From Gymnogyps californianus (taxonomy: Eukaryota; Chordata; Aves; Accipitriformes; Cathartidae), in the NCBI RefSeq assembly GCF_018139145.2, contig NC_059475.1:19286937-19350936 (forward strand): DNA of 64,000 bases, given 5' to 3'. The notes below the pieces were generated by a model. It saw only the letters and a program-made list of their open reading frames with translations. It made no database searches and had not been told where the DNA came from. The stretch's first letter is position 1, and every line of letters starts with the position of its first letter. The translations under genes were made by a program, and so were the position numbers. This document shows, piece by piece, positions 39,809-53,200 of this stretch.

Positions 39809-39815
39809 TATATAA
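39809..39815 (+). promoter_or_regulatory. LTR TATA box
   Basis: TATATAA within the LTR, upstream of the ATTAAA signal, placed as expected for the U3 promoter. Confidence 0.65.
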
Positions 39816-40007
39816 ACAGGGGGGAGTTGGCCAGGAGGGGCGGGTCACTGCTTGGGCATCGGTCAGCGCGTGGTGAGCAATTGCATTGTGCATCACTAGG
39901 GGTTTTTTTCCTTTTTTTCCCCCTCTTCTTTTTTTTGTTACATTCCTTTTCATTACTATTATTATATTTCATTATTATTATTGTTAGTATTATATTTTAC
40001 TTTAGTT

Positions 40008-40013
40008 ATTAAA
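40008..40013 (+). terminator. LTR poly(A) signal (ATTAAA)
   Basis: ATTAAA about 195 bases after the TATA box, marking the R/U5 part of the LTR. Confidence 0.55.
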
Positions 40014-40142
40014 CCGTTCTTATCTCAACCCACGAGTTTTACCTTCTTCCCTGATTCTCCTCCCCATCCCACTGGGAGCAGGGCAGGGAGTGAGGGAGCA
40101 GCTGCATGGTGCTTAGCTGCTGTCTGGGGTTAAACCAAGACA

Positions 40143-40147
40143 GCATC
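40143..40147 (+). repeat. Right target-site duplication (GCATC)
   Basis: Exact copy of 39544-39548, directly after the terminal CA of the LTR. Confidence 0.85.
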
Positions 40148-43100
40148 TTATTTGGGAAACAGTTCTGACTCAAATACAGTCAAATTCAGAGTGACTCTTG
40201 ACAGCTGAATAGAGGCATCTACCATGGCCCTTCTCAGCTTTTTTGTTTCTTAAGCTGTGTGTTGAAAGGTGCATTTCTCAGAAATACCATAGCAGATTCT
40301 CTGCACAGCAAGTAAGCAATCATTTGCACAAAATCACAAGGATGGACATCAAAGTGAAATACTGAGGAGCAAAATCCAGTGCATTACCATGAGGGTGCAA
40401 ACTGTAGTAAGAAGAATAATGATGGACCTAATTCAGATGTGAGGATGCTCCCTCAGGCCTGTCTGTGGGAGAAAGCAAGCACTGCTTCCTCTTACAGATG
40501 TGTGTTGAGACAGGGAGCTCTCGGCAGCTGCTCTTCCTCCCAAGATAAGTGCATTGCAAACCTGGTCCAAAGTTTCTTCTCATGGACTTGGGACCTTTGG
40601 AGGTAAGCTCGGTCTTTATTTGGGCAAGTTTTGATACTTCTGGTAGAGGGGGAACTGTGGGAACAGCATACAGGTTCTGCAGCCTCTGCTGATCTCCCAG
40701 GCAGCTTTTTCCAGGTGAATCCATGAACATATCTGCTATGACATTCACCCAAATAAAAATCTGCACAACACAATGCTGTACACAAAGGTTCTGCATCAGC
40801 CTTCCTTGTCTCCCTGCAAACTGGAGTCTCCCTTCCTTGCTGAAGTTAGCCATAGCCATCTTCTGGACAGTATTTTGGCTTTGTCACATGCTCAAAGCCC
40901 AATCCCGTATGTGACTTCCTGCCAGTCTTTAGCCTTGTACAAGAAACAGCCCCCTTTAACACCCTACTACCTGAAAGTTAAGTCATATTGACCAACATTT
41001 TCAGGAAATGGGGACTGCTCTGTCATTCCCATAGTGCACAAGAAATGACTTTACACTCTGATTGGAACTTAGGTTTGAATGCCTGTAGGTGAAGAGGTAC
41101 TATTTCCTGAGTCAAATGCTTGATGGAGAGTGGGCAGGATGCAGGCATTTCTGTCGGCCTATCAGGCAGAAAAGACAGCAGACACATCTTCTCAAATGCA
41201 CATATAGCTCCTGGAGAAATTAGGAAAGCAGGCTAGGGAATTTTAGCTCTCCATGCAACAGTATTTTCATTTGTATTGTTCCTGGTATGACATCCACATT
41301 TTTCCCTTTCCTCCCCTCTCCTTAATCCACATGCAAAGGTGAAAGAAAATACGTTCATGAATGGTGGGGGTCAGTCCTTCTGGTGGATTTGCCAAGTAAT
41401 GCGACATATTGTATTACACCACATGAGTTACTGGTCTTTGTCATGCTCCTGGGGGGGGTGAGGAGGGGGTGTTGAGTTGCATTACCAGCAGTGTAAATTT
41501 TACTGTAGACTGTGTGTGACATGGGGATTCAGATTCTCTTCCTGCTTCTGCAAAGTTACACATTTGTAAGGGCCACCTCAGTAAGTCCTTCAGCAGCTGA
41601 GAAGGAAGTCTCTAGTTGTGTTTCAGTCACAACAAAAAGGTTTTCTGGAAAATACAATACAGGAAATAATACAGTTTATTTGTTTTCATTTGCCTGGGGG
41701 ACTATTTTAACTCCACAACCTCAGTATGGGTAATGTTCAGCTCCAGATTCCTTCAGTTCACTTCTCAGATTCCAGTTAACTTATTAAAGATGTGTTCCAG
41801 GAGATATTTCCAGGTCTGGTGTCCTGATTTTCTTTTTAAAGCAGAGCTCCCTTGACATTAGCACAGTAGCAGAGTGTATGGTCTGACAGCCTGTGGTGTT
41901 AGAAGGTGGGAAGGGGCAAACAGGGAATGAACAAGGGTTGTTGGTCTTTCTGCTTTAGGAGAATACAGGCAAGAAGCAAAGCGTGTTGGGGACCAGGTAA
42001 CTGAGGACAGATGGGACAAATTTAGAGGCAGCTTAAAAAATTAAGAAAGCTGTTTCAAAACTGATTTGAACTGAAAAAAGAGACCAAAACCTGTAGTAAA
42101 TGGATTGTGTGTTTCTCTTCCCAGAGCACCTTCAAAATTCTGAAATTTGCAGTTTCATAGAGTGAGGCACAGGTCCCTCTGCACACTTGGCTTGGATAAC
42201 TCTTCTGGATCACTCATATTTAAAGAAAACAATAAGATCGTTAAAAAAAAAAAAAGACCATGGCTTTGGGAGGAAGAGCAGCCTGCAAGAGCTAGACTTA
42301 GAATCGATCGTGTTTCCTTCCATCTTCCCTATTTTGGATAGAGAGTTAATACTCTCTAACTTAAATGTTTCATGGAGGTATGTTCCATGTCAAAGTTTAA
42401 CTCCTCACTGAGAGGTTTTGTGAGGGTTTGCTGCTGATGGAGAAACTATGTAACAGGAAAGTGCAACTTCTTTCCTGGTTCTAGTTTTGTGTTTGTGTGA
42501 CTCTTAAGGTAAGTTCCAACCATGGCTGTAAGATGAAGATATGCACAGTCTCTAATAAATATTATATGTGTCTTAGAAATTGTACTGACTAAAGAGAAAG
42601 TCTGTAATGCTAAGTAGGGGAGCAACTCTGCCACCTGCCTCTGTGATCAAATGTGCTCACAAGGCAATGCTGACAGACTGAAAAGCATGTTAAAATACTA
42701 CCGAGCTACAACTAGATGGCCAGAAAAAGACCAATTATTTATGTTGGAATCTGGGAACATAAGCATCCCCCAAGAAACAGTAGGGAGGTGGATTTTAAGG
42801 TAAATATAGGGAAAAAGGAGAAATATGAATAAGCTTTTCCACTGAAAATCCAAAAAACATGAAGATTTCAAGAGACTGGGATTTCTTGTTAGATTAATTT
42901 TTCAAACTGGGTTTTCATTTTCTCATGAATTTTTTTTAATCTCAGTGTCTTGGTAGATTTGGATCTGTGTTTGTAACAAACCGTACACCCAGGCAAAGCT
43001 TCTAAGGGACATCAGTTTACATGCTACTTTAATTTCAGTCTATATGCCTTTGATCTGCATATTTTTAAGGCAATACATTATGAAGGGGAATATTTTTTAT

Positions 43101-46100
43101 CCTTTAGCTCTCTAAATTAGACATCGTTCAGATTTAAAGAAAACTGGTAGTGTCTCAAGGACAAAGGAACCCTAATCTGAATCCAAAGTCATCTTCAGTG
43201 CTCACAGAGGGAGATGTCCTCCTTCACAGGGATTCAGTCTTCCACAGGCTAGAACTGCCTGTCTCTCCTACCCATGCTTTGGCCTCCCAGGACTTTCTTC
43301 CCTCCCTGCATAGTTCATCTGTATGGGGTATAAAATAGCTCTTCCTCTTGGAATAAGAGGAATTGGTGCTGGCAGACTCCACATACAGTCTTCTCAAGTG
43401 CTGGCAGTCCAAGAAGCCCTTCTGTGATTTCTTGGGAATTGCTGTGAAGCAGTTATGGTAGGTAAACACCAAGAACACATTTATAAAGAGGTGCGTCAGA
43501 CTAATTCCGGCAGCCAAGCCTGCAAATCCTGTAAGTTGCCTTTGGCAATGACTGTCCAAGTAGCACCTTCCAAGGAAAGTGCAAGAAACCTCACAACAGA
43601 CAGCGAAAAGTAATAGCTCACCAATAAGAGGAATTTACTCCTACCTCTCCTCAGGCAGTGGAGCCTGAAGGTTTGTGTAATGGGATCTTCAGTATCTGTT
43701 TACCGGCCGGAGAGACCTGGTCACCTGGTGCGTGGGGTTAGGGGCTGCAGGGTGAACTAGCAGCTTTGTTTATTGCTGTTGATGTGGATGTAGCTGCCAC
43801 ATAGCTGACCTATGTAAAGGAGCTTCAGTGATATTCCAAAGAGAGGAAAATACATGGATTTGAAGGATATCCAAATGAGCAGTAGAGACACAGGGGGTGA
43901 TGAACTTGTGGCAGGGGTTGGTAATTCTGGTGGAGTTCAGGGTGATGAGTGAGGAAGGATGGAGACGCAGCATGCTCTGTATGAACCTCTCTATGTACCT
44001 CTAATGAACTAAGAGGATCCCTGATATTTTACCCTGGGGCTAGACTGAGCTAGCTTTGTCAATCTCAGAAATAATTCCGCTACTGTAGTGTAACAAAACC
44101 TCCAGATTAAGACTAACGCTCCAGCTGTAAGTAAACATGTTGGGTCAAAAACATAGATGTGCTACTGTTCACGTAAATGGTGTTTTATCAGTTTGCTTAA
44201 GTGCTGACTCTTGGCTTATAAAACACTTGAATTTATCATATATTACAGTCAACTTCAAGAAACTGCTTGTAAATAAACGTTTCTGATGAAGACTGATAAG
44301 TCTCAGAGCCACAAAACCATTTCTGTTTGCCAGTTAAGATTCAGTGGCCTGAAGAAAAAGTAGATAAGGAACCAGATATTTGTTCTCTACAAATAGCTTC
44401 TTTTTACTTTTGGTAGTTCATGCATGTTTGAGATAAACACCAGATAAACAGGGATAGTTTCTAATTCTTTCTACATAGTGCCCAAGGAAGGGGAATGATG
44501 CCTTCAAGATTTTGTGCTACCTTTTTAACCATACCACTTATTTAAGAAAATATTGCTGATGTGCAGAAACCAGCTACTTTTTTTAAAAATGAGAGACCTG
44601 AGAATTTCAGAAAGAACCTAGAACATGATGATTTTCATTATGTAGTGTCTAGTTTGTTTCATGGCTTTATTTTCAGTTCTTCATATTACTTTAAAAGAGC
44701 ATTATAAATTACTAAGCAAGTAGTACGTTCAAGCAGTACTGAACAGTGTACACCCAGTGGTACCCAGCCTACACTCAGCACATTCACTGTCAAGGCTTCA
44801 GGGCTCTCAGCGTCTTGCGTGAATCACAGAACAAACCGACATCCTCTTTCCTAAAGGCATGTCTACCCTGCTGTCACTCCAATAGCAGCAAAGTCCAGAC
44901 GTACCACAAAACCTACGTAAAATGAATCTAAATTAGCCTGTACTGATGCAGCTGATTTATAAAAGTATTTGTATTTTTTACATAAGCTAAAATCTCTAGG
45001 AATATATGCTGTCATGTTAAGCAGGACTCCTTTCACTTAACCTGAGCCATCTGAAGACAGCTCTCTGGCGTTATGGGTTCATATAGATCTCCCTCAGTCC
45101 AGAGAGAGAGATGGGCACCTCTAGAAGATGATTCCTCTCTCTCTTGAGGTGACTAGGATAGGGGAAGTGAGGTGTTTATGTGGTCTTATGTGCCCAAACT
45201 TCAAATCCCCAAAGTTAGATGAAAAGAGCTTTCTGCAAAGTGGTTGCTCTGTGTTTCTATCCAGTTACTGTGCACTCACACATCCCTCCAAATCAGGATT
45301 AAACTGGTTTTTCATGTGTCACAAGAGCTCAACAAGGCCCCTTTCAGTGTCCCCACTGAAGGTCCTAACACAGTTCTGTGAAGAACAAAGTCTGATGCGA
45401 TGTTGAAGACGCGCATGTACAAAATGAGAGCTGAAATTAGTAGCCTGTGTGAGGCTTTTTAATACATCAGTACATGAATGTGGAAGGCAGTCAGCTGGTC
45501 ATATAGAGGTATTTATTCACTATATTAAAGCTTCTAACTCTAATGGCCATAGAGCTGTGCAAACAGAAACCAGTAAGTGTTTGGGAGGCCTTCTTAAAAG
45601 CTGCATAATTGCTCAGACAGACAAAAGAAGGTATGAGCATTGAACATGAGAGTAAAATAAGTATATTATGGTTTACCTTAATATAAGAACAGTCACATGG
45701 CTGCCTTTCAAGAAATAATATGAGCAATTAATCTTGTAGTGCATTCATGTGGTAAGTTTGAAATCTTTATAAATTACACAGTAAAGATATTTTAGCATCA
45801 AATATCCTTTTAAGTCCAGCAGTACTTTTCAAGACATTTACGAAGTTAATATTTGACATTATGTTTCTAGTGATAGTAATAATATAAAAGTGATGTAATT
45901 ATAATGTTAACCAATAAAATAAGGGGTATAAAATACAGAACCAATGCAAGCCCCTTCAAAACAACTAATCAAATAACTCTTCCTTTCCAACCTCTGCTAT
46001 TCGTGCTTCTCTTAAGCAAAAAACTTTGTGAGTATGAGAAGAAAAACTGTTGCGATATGATGATATTACTGAAAGCTTCTAGAGTATTAGGACTGCTTAA

Positions 46101-48002
46101 AATAGTTCCTATTATACTGTAATAAATATTGTGATTGTATTGAAACATTATACTGATTTTAAAAAATAGCTTTTTAACTAACCTGTCATCATTTAACATT
46201 GTATGCATATATTTCTGTATCATTAACTTTAAATAGTTTGAATAATTTGAAAGCCTTATTTAAATGTGTAGCTTTTACTCCACATTTTCCATGTTGGTAA
46301 TCTCTGTTTTTTGTTAAAGTCGAGTATTCCTGATATCCCTAATATTCAATATGTATTGACACTGTGACCTTTAATATGCACTTTAACAGATGTTTTTGTG
46401 GGCTTTCATGACCATTGTTATCGTGTGTGTGCAGGTAAAATGTTTAACTTGGAAAGTTTAACAAGTACCTTTTAAATCTGTTTTTTGACAAGCTCATGAT
46501 CAAGAATTCCAATCCAAAAACAAACTCTGAACTATTTTAAAGCAAATAGTATAGCATATTATTTTCATGTAAACCTGAAATCGTTTGGAAAGATCCATCA
46601 GTGCCAGAGAACAGGCTGAGGGAGCCCTGCTTCTAACAAAGCTCCAGGCTTAGAAGCCCAAAACCCGCTTTGAAAATGGCATGCCTGGATATAATTTTTA
46701 CTGAGTAACTGTGGCATCCTGGGAACAGGCTGGTACTTTTAAACCACCATGTGCTAGCTTATGAACTAAAGTTTTCTTTGCATTTCCAGCTTTTTTTTTT
46801 TTTAATCAGTTTGGTCAAAAACTTTCCCTTGTTCTTTATCAACATTAAAGGTTACACTGCAGTCACCGGACTGAGGCTGAATTATTTTTGTGCAGTATTT
46901 GGAGGTATTAAATCTGTAACTAGGTATATACAGTAGATACTAACTTGAAGTATTTGTGTTCTGGTGACAGCTAAAGGCAAATATTCATAGTTTAGTTATA
47001 TTTGCTGAAAAGCAGAGACAGCAAAGTAGTAAAGCTGGGAACAATATTATTGTAAATTATTGTATAGAGTAACTACACTTGGAAGAAAATATAGACCTGC
47101 TACAGTCACATTCAATCAGTTTGTACTCTGATCTTTTCCCTGCAGTCCTCCTTTTTGATGTCATTTTTAGACTTGGATCATTCAAGAAATAGAGCTATGG
47201 TCTCCATGTGGTCATTTCCTGTTTTATTTGTTGCTGGATGGAAATCCAAGCAAAACTTTGATTGCTGTTTCAGCAGTGACCACCAGTTTTCAGTGAGATG
47301 CATTCTTAATGTCAGCAAAGTGTCCACTTGTAATGTTCAAAATGCTTTCACAGACATGGAAAAAAAAAAAAGTCACTTGGCAATTGCACAAGGATTTGTT
47401 TATGACTTAGTAGAAAAGTTGTTATGTATTGACCAGAAAAACTCATTCCTTCCTTTCTATTAACTCTAATGTAACAACCCAGCAATAAATAAGTCTTTAG
47501 TCAATCGGTTCGGTGCCTCTGCAGAGCTTCATCCTTGAGACCTGCTGCAATTCTTCTAAGTTAAAATCCAAAATCAAGGTAATGATAATAGACTTTTTAA
47601 ATATTTTTCCCACCCCCACCCCTTCTGTCCTAAAGCTGGTCATTGACAGTCCTCAAATCAAATTACAGCAATTGCAGCTCATTCCCCAGAAAGTTGTAAG
47701 ATACTGAGGCAATCACTCATGGGAAGTGTGTTGCAGGATGGTAAGACCTAGTCAAGATCTTATGGGTTTATATCCCATTTGGATTTAAAAGGGCTTGTTC
47801 ATCAAGATCAACTTCAGTAGCTTGTACTCTGTGTCCCTTCTTAAAGCATCTGGAAAGCTGCTGCAAGTTTTTGCTCTACAACTGGCCTGGGATACGTAGG
47901 GTTACTTGCTACTTCTGTACTCTAAAGAGATATGAAGCATTGGCAGGCTAAAGTTGTAACATTTTTTTTTAAGCAACCTAAATACTTCTAATTGATTTGC
48001 AG
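40148..48002. other. Intergenic, no recognisable gene
   Basis: Short frames on both strands; three overlap at 40379-40991 in a GC-richer patch and look like chance. A G-rich tract lies at 41451-41472. The DNA becomes especially AT-rich from about 45.7 to 47.1 kb. No CR1 tail or RNA gene is evident. Confidence 0.45.
41451..41472 (+). repeat. G-rich tract
   Basis: G8-TGAGGA-G5 within 22 bases; only two long G runs, so not a full four-run quadruplex motif by itself. Confidence 0.7.
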
Positions 48003-48990
48003 TTGAAACAGTCCCAGATGGCAGAACACAAAGTGGTATCATCTTGCAGCTCCCACATGGAAGGTGTTGTCCCTTCTACATCTTGGAAATGAATGAGGAA
48101 CTGAAGCTATTTGTTGAGGATGGGCTGAAAGGAGTGGTCCTCATTGTTGGGTCTGTTTTGCTTCTGTGTCACACAAGACTGAAGGGGATGCTGGGAGGGA
48201 AATGCCACATTACAGCCAATTTATTTTGCTCCAACATATGCCAGCTGATCATTGTCACTGTGAGTCAAGATACGGTCCGGGAACAAGGAGAGTTTGGAAG
48301 AAATGCACCTACCAGGTGTGCAAAGCATGTGACACAGAGCTGGCTGTGTGGTCATCCTTTGCTGGGGAGTCTCTCATTCAAAGGTTTCCTTCTCTCTCCA
48401 GCAAGGCTTTTTACACCATTCCTTTCTGCTACAAGGCAATTGATCCTGGGGGGAGGGGGAAGCTCGCTGTGTGATTTTTCAGGTAAAGGGACTCTGTATA
48501 GGTGCGGGAAGTTCATTGCCCAGGAGTTGGTGTGGGAGGAAAGCTTGGGCTCCCTTCTTGCACAGGCAAAGCAACAAAACCTTTCACAGCTATCTTGTTT
48601 CACTGCTCTGCCACCTCCAGGCTCCTCTCCCCTGCTGCTCCACATGACGGCCTTAGGCTTGCCAAGAAAGCTGTGCATGAGCACTACACCTCATTGCTCA
48701 GCATTGGTCACCCCTTCCTTGGCTCTGCTGCAGGACCAGTCAGAAAACATGGATTGCTGAAAGGCACAATTCCTTTCTGAGGAGTGAGCTGTGCTAAGGG
48801 CATTTTTACACCTCTACCTTTAAGGTCTTTTTCTACCCCAGGTTGTGGTGCTCCATTTCACTGATGTACTGGACTTGGGAACAGAAGGAGGAACAGAAAA
48901 GCAGAATATTGGACAAATGTACATTTAAGTGAGTATAAAAACCCACTGCTTCCAACCATCTACTGTATTGAATAAAACTTGTCTTTTTTC
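48003..48990 (+). other. Candidate terminal exon with the longest ORF in the window (223 codons from ATG)
   Basis: An acceptor-like CTAATTGATTTGCAG ends at 48002. From there the plus-strand frame is open to a TGA at 48758-48760; the first ATG of this frame is at 48089 (G at -3), giving 223 codons. Near its start is a hydrophobic run V-V-L-I-V-G-S-V-L-L-L, and it is rich in Leu, Ser and Cys. I recognise no domain. An AATAAA poly(A) signal lies at 48971-48976, with a T/GT-rich stretch after it, as expected for a 3' end. It could be the last exon of a non-coding RNA or a lineage-specific gene, or chance: this patch is GC-richer than its surroundings, which lengthens random ORFs, and other frames are open here on both strands. 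Confidence 0.3.
48971..48976 (+). terminator. Possible poly(A) signal (AATAAA)
   Basis: AATAAA followed within 15-40 bases by a T-rich and GT-containing stretch. It would end the candidate exon beginning at 48003. Confidence 0.35.
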
Positions 48991-50173
48991 TTCTTGCTTC
49001 AGGTTTTTATGTGGGAGTTAAGGTCATTCAGTGATGCAGCGTGGGTCTGTCTGTCTATTCATCTGCTGTTCCCAGACAACACCTGGTCAGTGGCTGATTT
49101 CAGGAAATCTGACAGAGGTATGTGGTTCCAGAGGCCCTAGATTCTTGCAAGCTCCATGAAAATAGGGGGTCAAGCAAAAGAAAAAATGTCCCTATTAAAA
49201 GAAAGGCCATTGTGAGAGCTCAACCCTTGTTATCTATCAGAGAAGCCATGAACTAATCACCAATAATGCAGATCTGCATGAAACCAGGCCTTCTTGTTCC
49301 ACAGCTCGTGCAACATGTTGTTTTTTTCCTCATAACCTTACTTGTTTTGCTAAATTTTACATGTATCCCTCCAAGCAGACAATGTTTTTTGATCGGTTAT
49401 TTTTGCTTCAGATTTGCTTTGTCTGTATGTAGAAGCCATATGCCTTTACCAGAACAGAAAACGTAGCATGGCTATAATTTGAGTGATATACATATGGTTT
49501 GTTCATAGTGTTTATTTCTGCACTAAGGGGAACCACTTACAATAGAGTGTAATACCTCTATACTGCTGTAATCATGGTCACACTATGGACTGTACTGGTG
49601 CAGGAATGACAAACCATGCCACAGGAGAATATGGCCCATTATTTTTCTTAACTAAAGTGGTGGGTATTTCTCCACATGAACTTGCCCACAAGTCAGATAA
49701 ACCGATGTTATACAAAAAAGGCAAATGATTTGACATACTTATGAATAATGAATTTTCACCTATTTAGAGGTTGCAGTGCAGTTCACTTGGGCAGTCACCC
49801 ATCTGGTGTATCTTTACTCCTTACCATCCAACCCTTGAGCTGGGCACTGGATTTTTATCTTTATTATATCTATAATATTTACTTTTTATTGGGGGAACAT
49901 ATTTCACATAATCCAAGAAAACCCTGAAAATGTGTTCTGCACCACACCATCAATGTAGTCCATGCTTCAGCTTCTATGTGATGAAGTCATACATGCATTA
50001 CAGACTTTCGGATATTTGTCAAAAATTCTTCCTAGTGGAGTGATTTAATATGGGGCTTTACAAATTCCTTTTGCTGTTGCAAACCAGATCAGCCAGATTC
50101 AGACCTGGTGATCCATTGAGCTAGGAGTGTAGATGGGAAATATAGCTTCTCCCTTGCTTCTCTGACTGTGCAT

Positions 50174-50217
50174 GACACTTAAAGATAGTCACATAGACAC
50201 TTAAAGATAGTCACATA
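50174..50217 (+). repeat. Exact 22-bp tandem duplication
   Basis: The unit beginning GACACTTAAAGATAG and ending TCACATA occurs twice head to tail with no mismatch, at 50174-50195 and 50196-50217. Confidence 0.95.
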
Positions 50218-53200
50218 TAGTGATCGTTCTCCCTTTGGCGTAGTATTTACCCCACTGACTCACTAGTACCAAGAGACACTGTACCCATGCATGGAGGAAC
50301 AAAACCAACAGGCTAAAGTTGCCTCCGAAAAGGCAGGGGGTGAATATGTAGATCTTTATCTTTAGTAACCATAACAAACCTCACTACATTGTGTTGCATA
50401 TTTTTACATTAACAATATTGAATGAAAGAGTACGACGTAAAGGAGCACCTCCCAAAAGATCTGTAACAATGATAACAGTTTACAGATATGCCTACTATTT
50501 CCAGAATGCAATTAATTAGACAAAAGAAAAAAGGTGGACTTCATCTTATGCCCTGTTGGATATCTGCAGTGTTTGTATCAGATGCCTATGCCTCCCTTTG
50601 CAATGTCTGGACAGAAACAGGCTCTTTTATAGTACTATTCACACAATATGATTCATAACATAGTACTGAAAGAAAGTTGGATGAACTTTATCATAAAACT
50701 TGTGGTCTCAGGGCTCATGGAAAAGAGGTTGTGTAAGGAGTGCAGTACTGCTAGACCTTCTCAAAGACTGTACAATCTCGTTACACTTTTGTCCTGTTTC
50801 CATATAATCCAAGAAACTGGAATTAGCTGAAAGAGCAGTTAAAGAAACAGACTGAGATCATTTATGTGCAATTATCTGTTTTGTTTTGATGATGATTTAT
50901 TTCTCTTTTTTGATGATTAACACTCTACAGTAAAAATATTATTTTCACAAGAGGCAGACCCAAGCTTCCTCAGTGTTTGTGGACATACTTATATCTGCTT
51001 ATTTCTTTGACTAATTGCATAAAATCTTTATTATACTTTTGAGATTATCTCCAAAGGGGGTTAAACTTCCATTTCTTCAAACAAATCTGTCAGTAATTTC
51101 TCCAGGGCATCAGCCTTCCCTGAACATGTTTCAGCCTCCTGGATTTCAGTTAAGTCTTGAGAAACATTGATTGAAATTGATTGACAGAAAAGAGAAACTC
51201 CTCTAACATACTGCAGCATTCAGTAACTTCAACAGAAAATCGGCTGTTTGAATCCCTTTTCATCTTCCTGATACACAGCTAGCAGGTCAATCTGTGTATG
51301 GATGTAGACAGAACACCTGCTAACTCCTTTTGGTTCGGTAACATATTAAAGGCATTGATCGATAAGTAGACGTGTGACCAACAAAAGAGCAATGTACAAT
51401 AAGTTCACTGAAGTCAATGGCAAGATGCACAGTAACTGTTTTTTGGAGCATGTCCCACCCGAGGCAGTAAAGCTCAGTTTCTCACTCTTGGGCCAACAAC
51501 AGGCAGGCACCTGAAAGTTTATTGTGAAAACAGGTCAACACAGTTGCAAAGAAGGTTGCATCCGATGAATTCACTGACAGGTTACTTTGATTTGAGAAAA
51601 AAACCCAAACCAAAACCAAACAGTAAAGGGTCTTCCAAATTGTTCAAAACGCTACTTACTGCATGTGACCAATAAATACATAAATAAAACAATTATAGGA
51701 GGAATTTGCTGAGGCAAAGTAGGAACTGGTTGCTGTAAAAAGTTTCCAAACCAATGTTAGATTGCCCTTCTGGATGGAAATCTGATGGGATGTCACCGTA
51801 AATCAAAAGCACTCAGAAGTGTACTAGACATGGACCAAAACCTGTTGAGCCACTCTAGTACAGTCACGCAAAGCTCGTTTACAGTATCTCATCTGTGATT
51901 AGATTATGATACGTGAATGTTTCCATGAATCTTGTTGTCTAGGTAAAAACAGTGAACCAACAGCAAGGCTTAAGTAAATATCCATAGAGATTATATGGCA
52001 GTGTGTGTTGATCAAAATGAATGCCAGTAGTAGAGATTAGGGAAAGGTCTTTAGAAGGAAGTTTTGACCATATTACTCTTTTTTCTTCTGGGGTCTGTAA
52101 GATTTAATCACTGAAGATAGTGGGGTAACATCTGATATCTTCAAGATGATCTCTACATTCCTAAGTATACTTTTACTATACAAGTAATACTTAAAAAATT
52201 TGGAAAAGTACTCCAAACTCTAGAGTAATTTGACACATAGCTGGTTTTTTTTTCTAGTAAAGCAGCAGCTAAAAATACCAGGAGTCTTGACTTTTAAACT
52301 ATCAAAAATTGGGCAAGCAAGGCAGAAGTGGCCATTGGCTCATATCCATTGAAAAGTCAGTAATATACGTACTAAATCACATACTTTCTGATTTGTTCCA
52401 ATGGAAAGTACAGCAAAATCTTAGGCGTGGTGATCTTGATACAAATGCCAATAAAATCAATGGAAAGGCTCCACTTGACCTCACCATGTTTTAGAGCAGA
52501 ACCACTATGATAGTAACTGTCAAAAACCACAAGGTTTTTAAAGGGACTCTACAAGAACAAAGACCTGAGAGATATGTTCAGATTTTGATTGTTAAGACCA
52601 GCCCATAAGTGCTTTGTTTTGGATATTTTTTGTTTGTGTATTTATGAGTTTCCCAGTGTCATGAAGGACATGAAGTTTTAATAAAAACATTACTAAAGGA
52701 GAAGTTACTTTCGGGAAAGTAACCTCAGAGAACAATTGCATATCTGAATTTAGCAAAGATTTCTGATATTTTGCTTCTTTAGTTTTCAATGTCAGTAAGT
52801 GCGCATGATATCTGTGATTCCTGTACTTACTTTTGCTGGATACAGTCTGATAGTATAATCTCAGCCATTTTGTATTTGAATAGCAACTTTCAGAGACCCT
52901 TAACGGGTGGCATAAACAATTCAGTAGGTGACTCATTCACCTTTTATCCCAGCATTAGACCATTTTTTCCCATCCATCATGCATATCATTAGAAGATGAT
53001 GTTTTGCTGAAAGAACAATTATATAGATAAAAATTGATCATCAGAGGTAAATTCAGTAAAGGAGAAGATACTAATCCTATGGTGGTATGATTCCAGTTTG
53101 GAGGAATTTTCATGGTTAGAAAACTTGCCTCATATTTTCAACTAAACCTAGTACTACTATTATCCTCTATTATGCACTGTTTCTCTGTGCTCTGCATTGC

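Larger units (their letters stand above)
39549..40142 (+). mobile_element. Solo LTR of an endogenous retrovirus (ERVL-like), 594 bp
   Basis: The element starts TGTCCTGGTTTCAGCTGGGA and ends GGTTAAACCAAGACA, so it has the canonical TG...CA ends with short TGTC/GACA inverted termini. I recognise the sequence as a LTR type abundant in neoavian birds; the exact family name is not certain. A promoter TATA (TATATAA, 39809-39815) and a poly(A) signal (ATTAAA, 40008-40013) fall in the expected order, followed by the conserved CTCAACCCACGAGTTTTACC block. No internal region (gag, pol, env, primer-binding site) follows, so it is a solo LTR, left by recombination between two LTRs. The intact 5-bp target duplication fits ERVL/class III integration and shows the insertion is whole. 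Orientation is plus. Confidence 0.9.

Noticed and set aside
39827..40012. Open frame inside the LTR as a protein
   Set aside because: It lies in the LTR's regulatory and transcribed non-coding part, and its Phe/Ile-rich end comes from T-rich simple sequence.
40379..40991. Cluster of overlapping frames (up to 143 codons) as a gene
   Set aside because: Three frames on both strands are open at once, which fits a locally GC-richer patch. No family similarity was recognised.
48044..48088. Extending the 48-kb ORF upstream to a TTG start
   Set aside because: TTG is not a normal start in a vertebrate gene, so the first ATG at 48089 is used.
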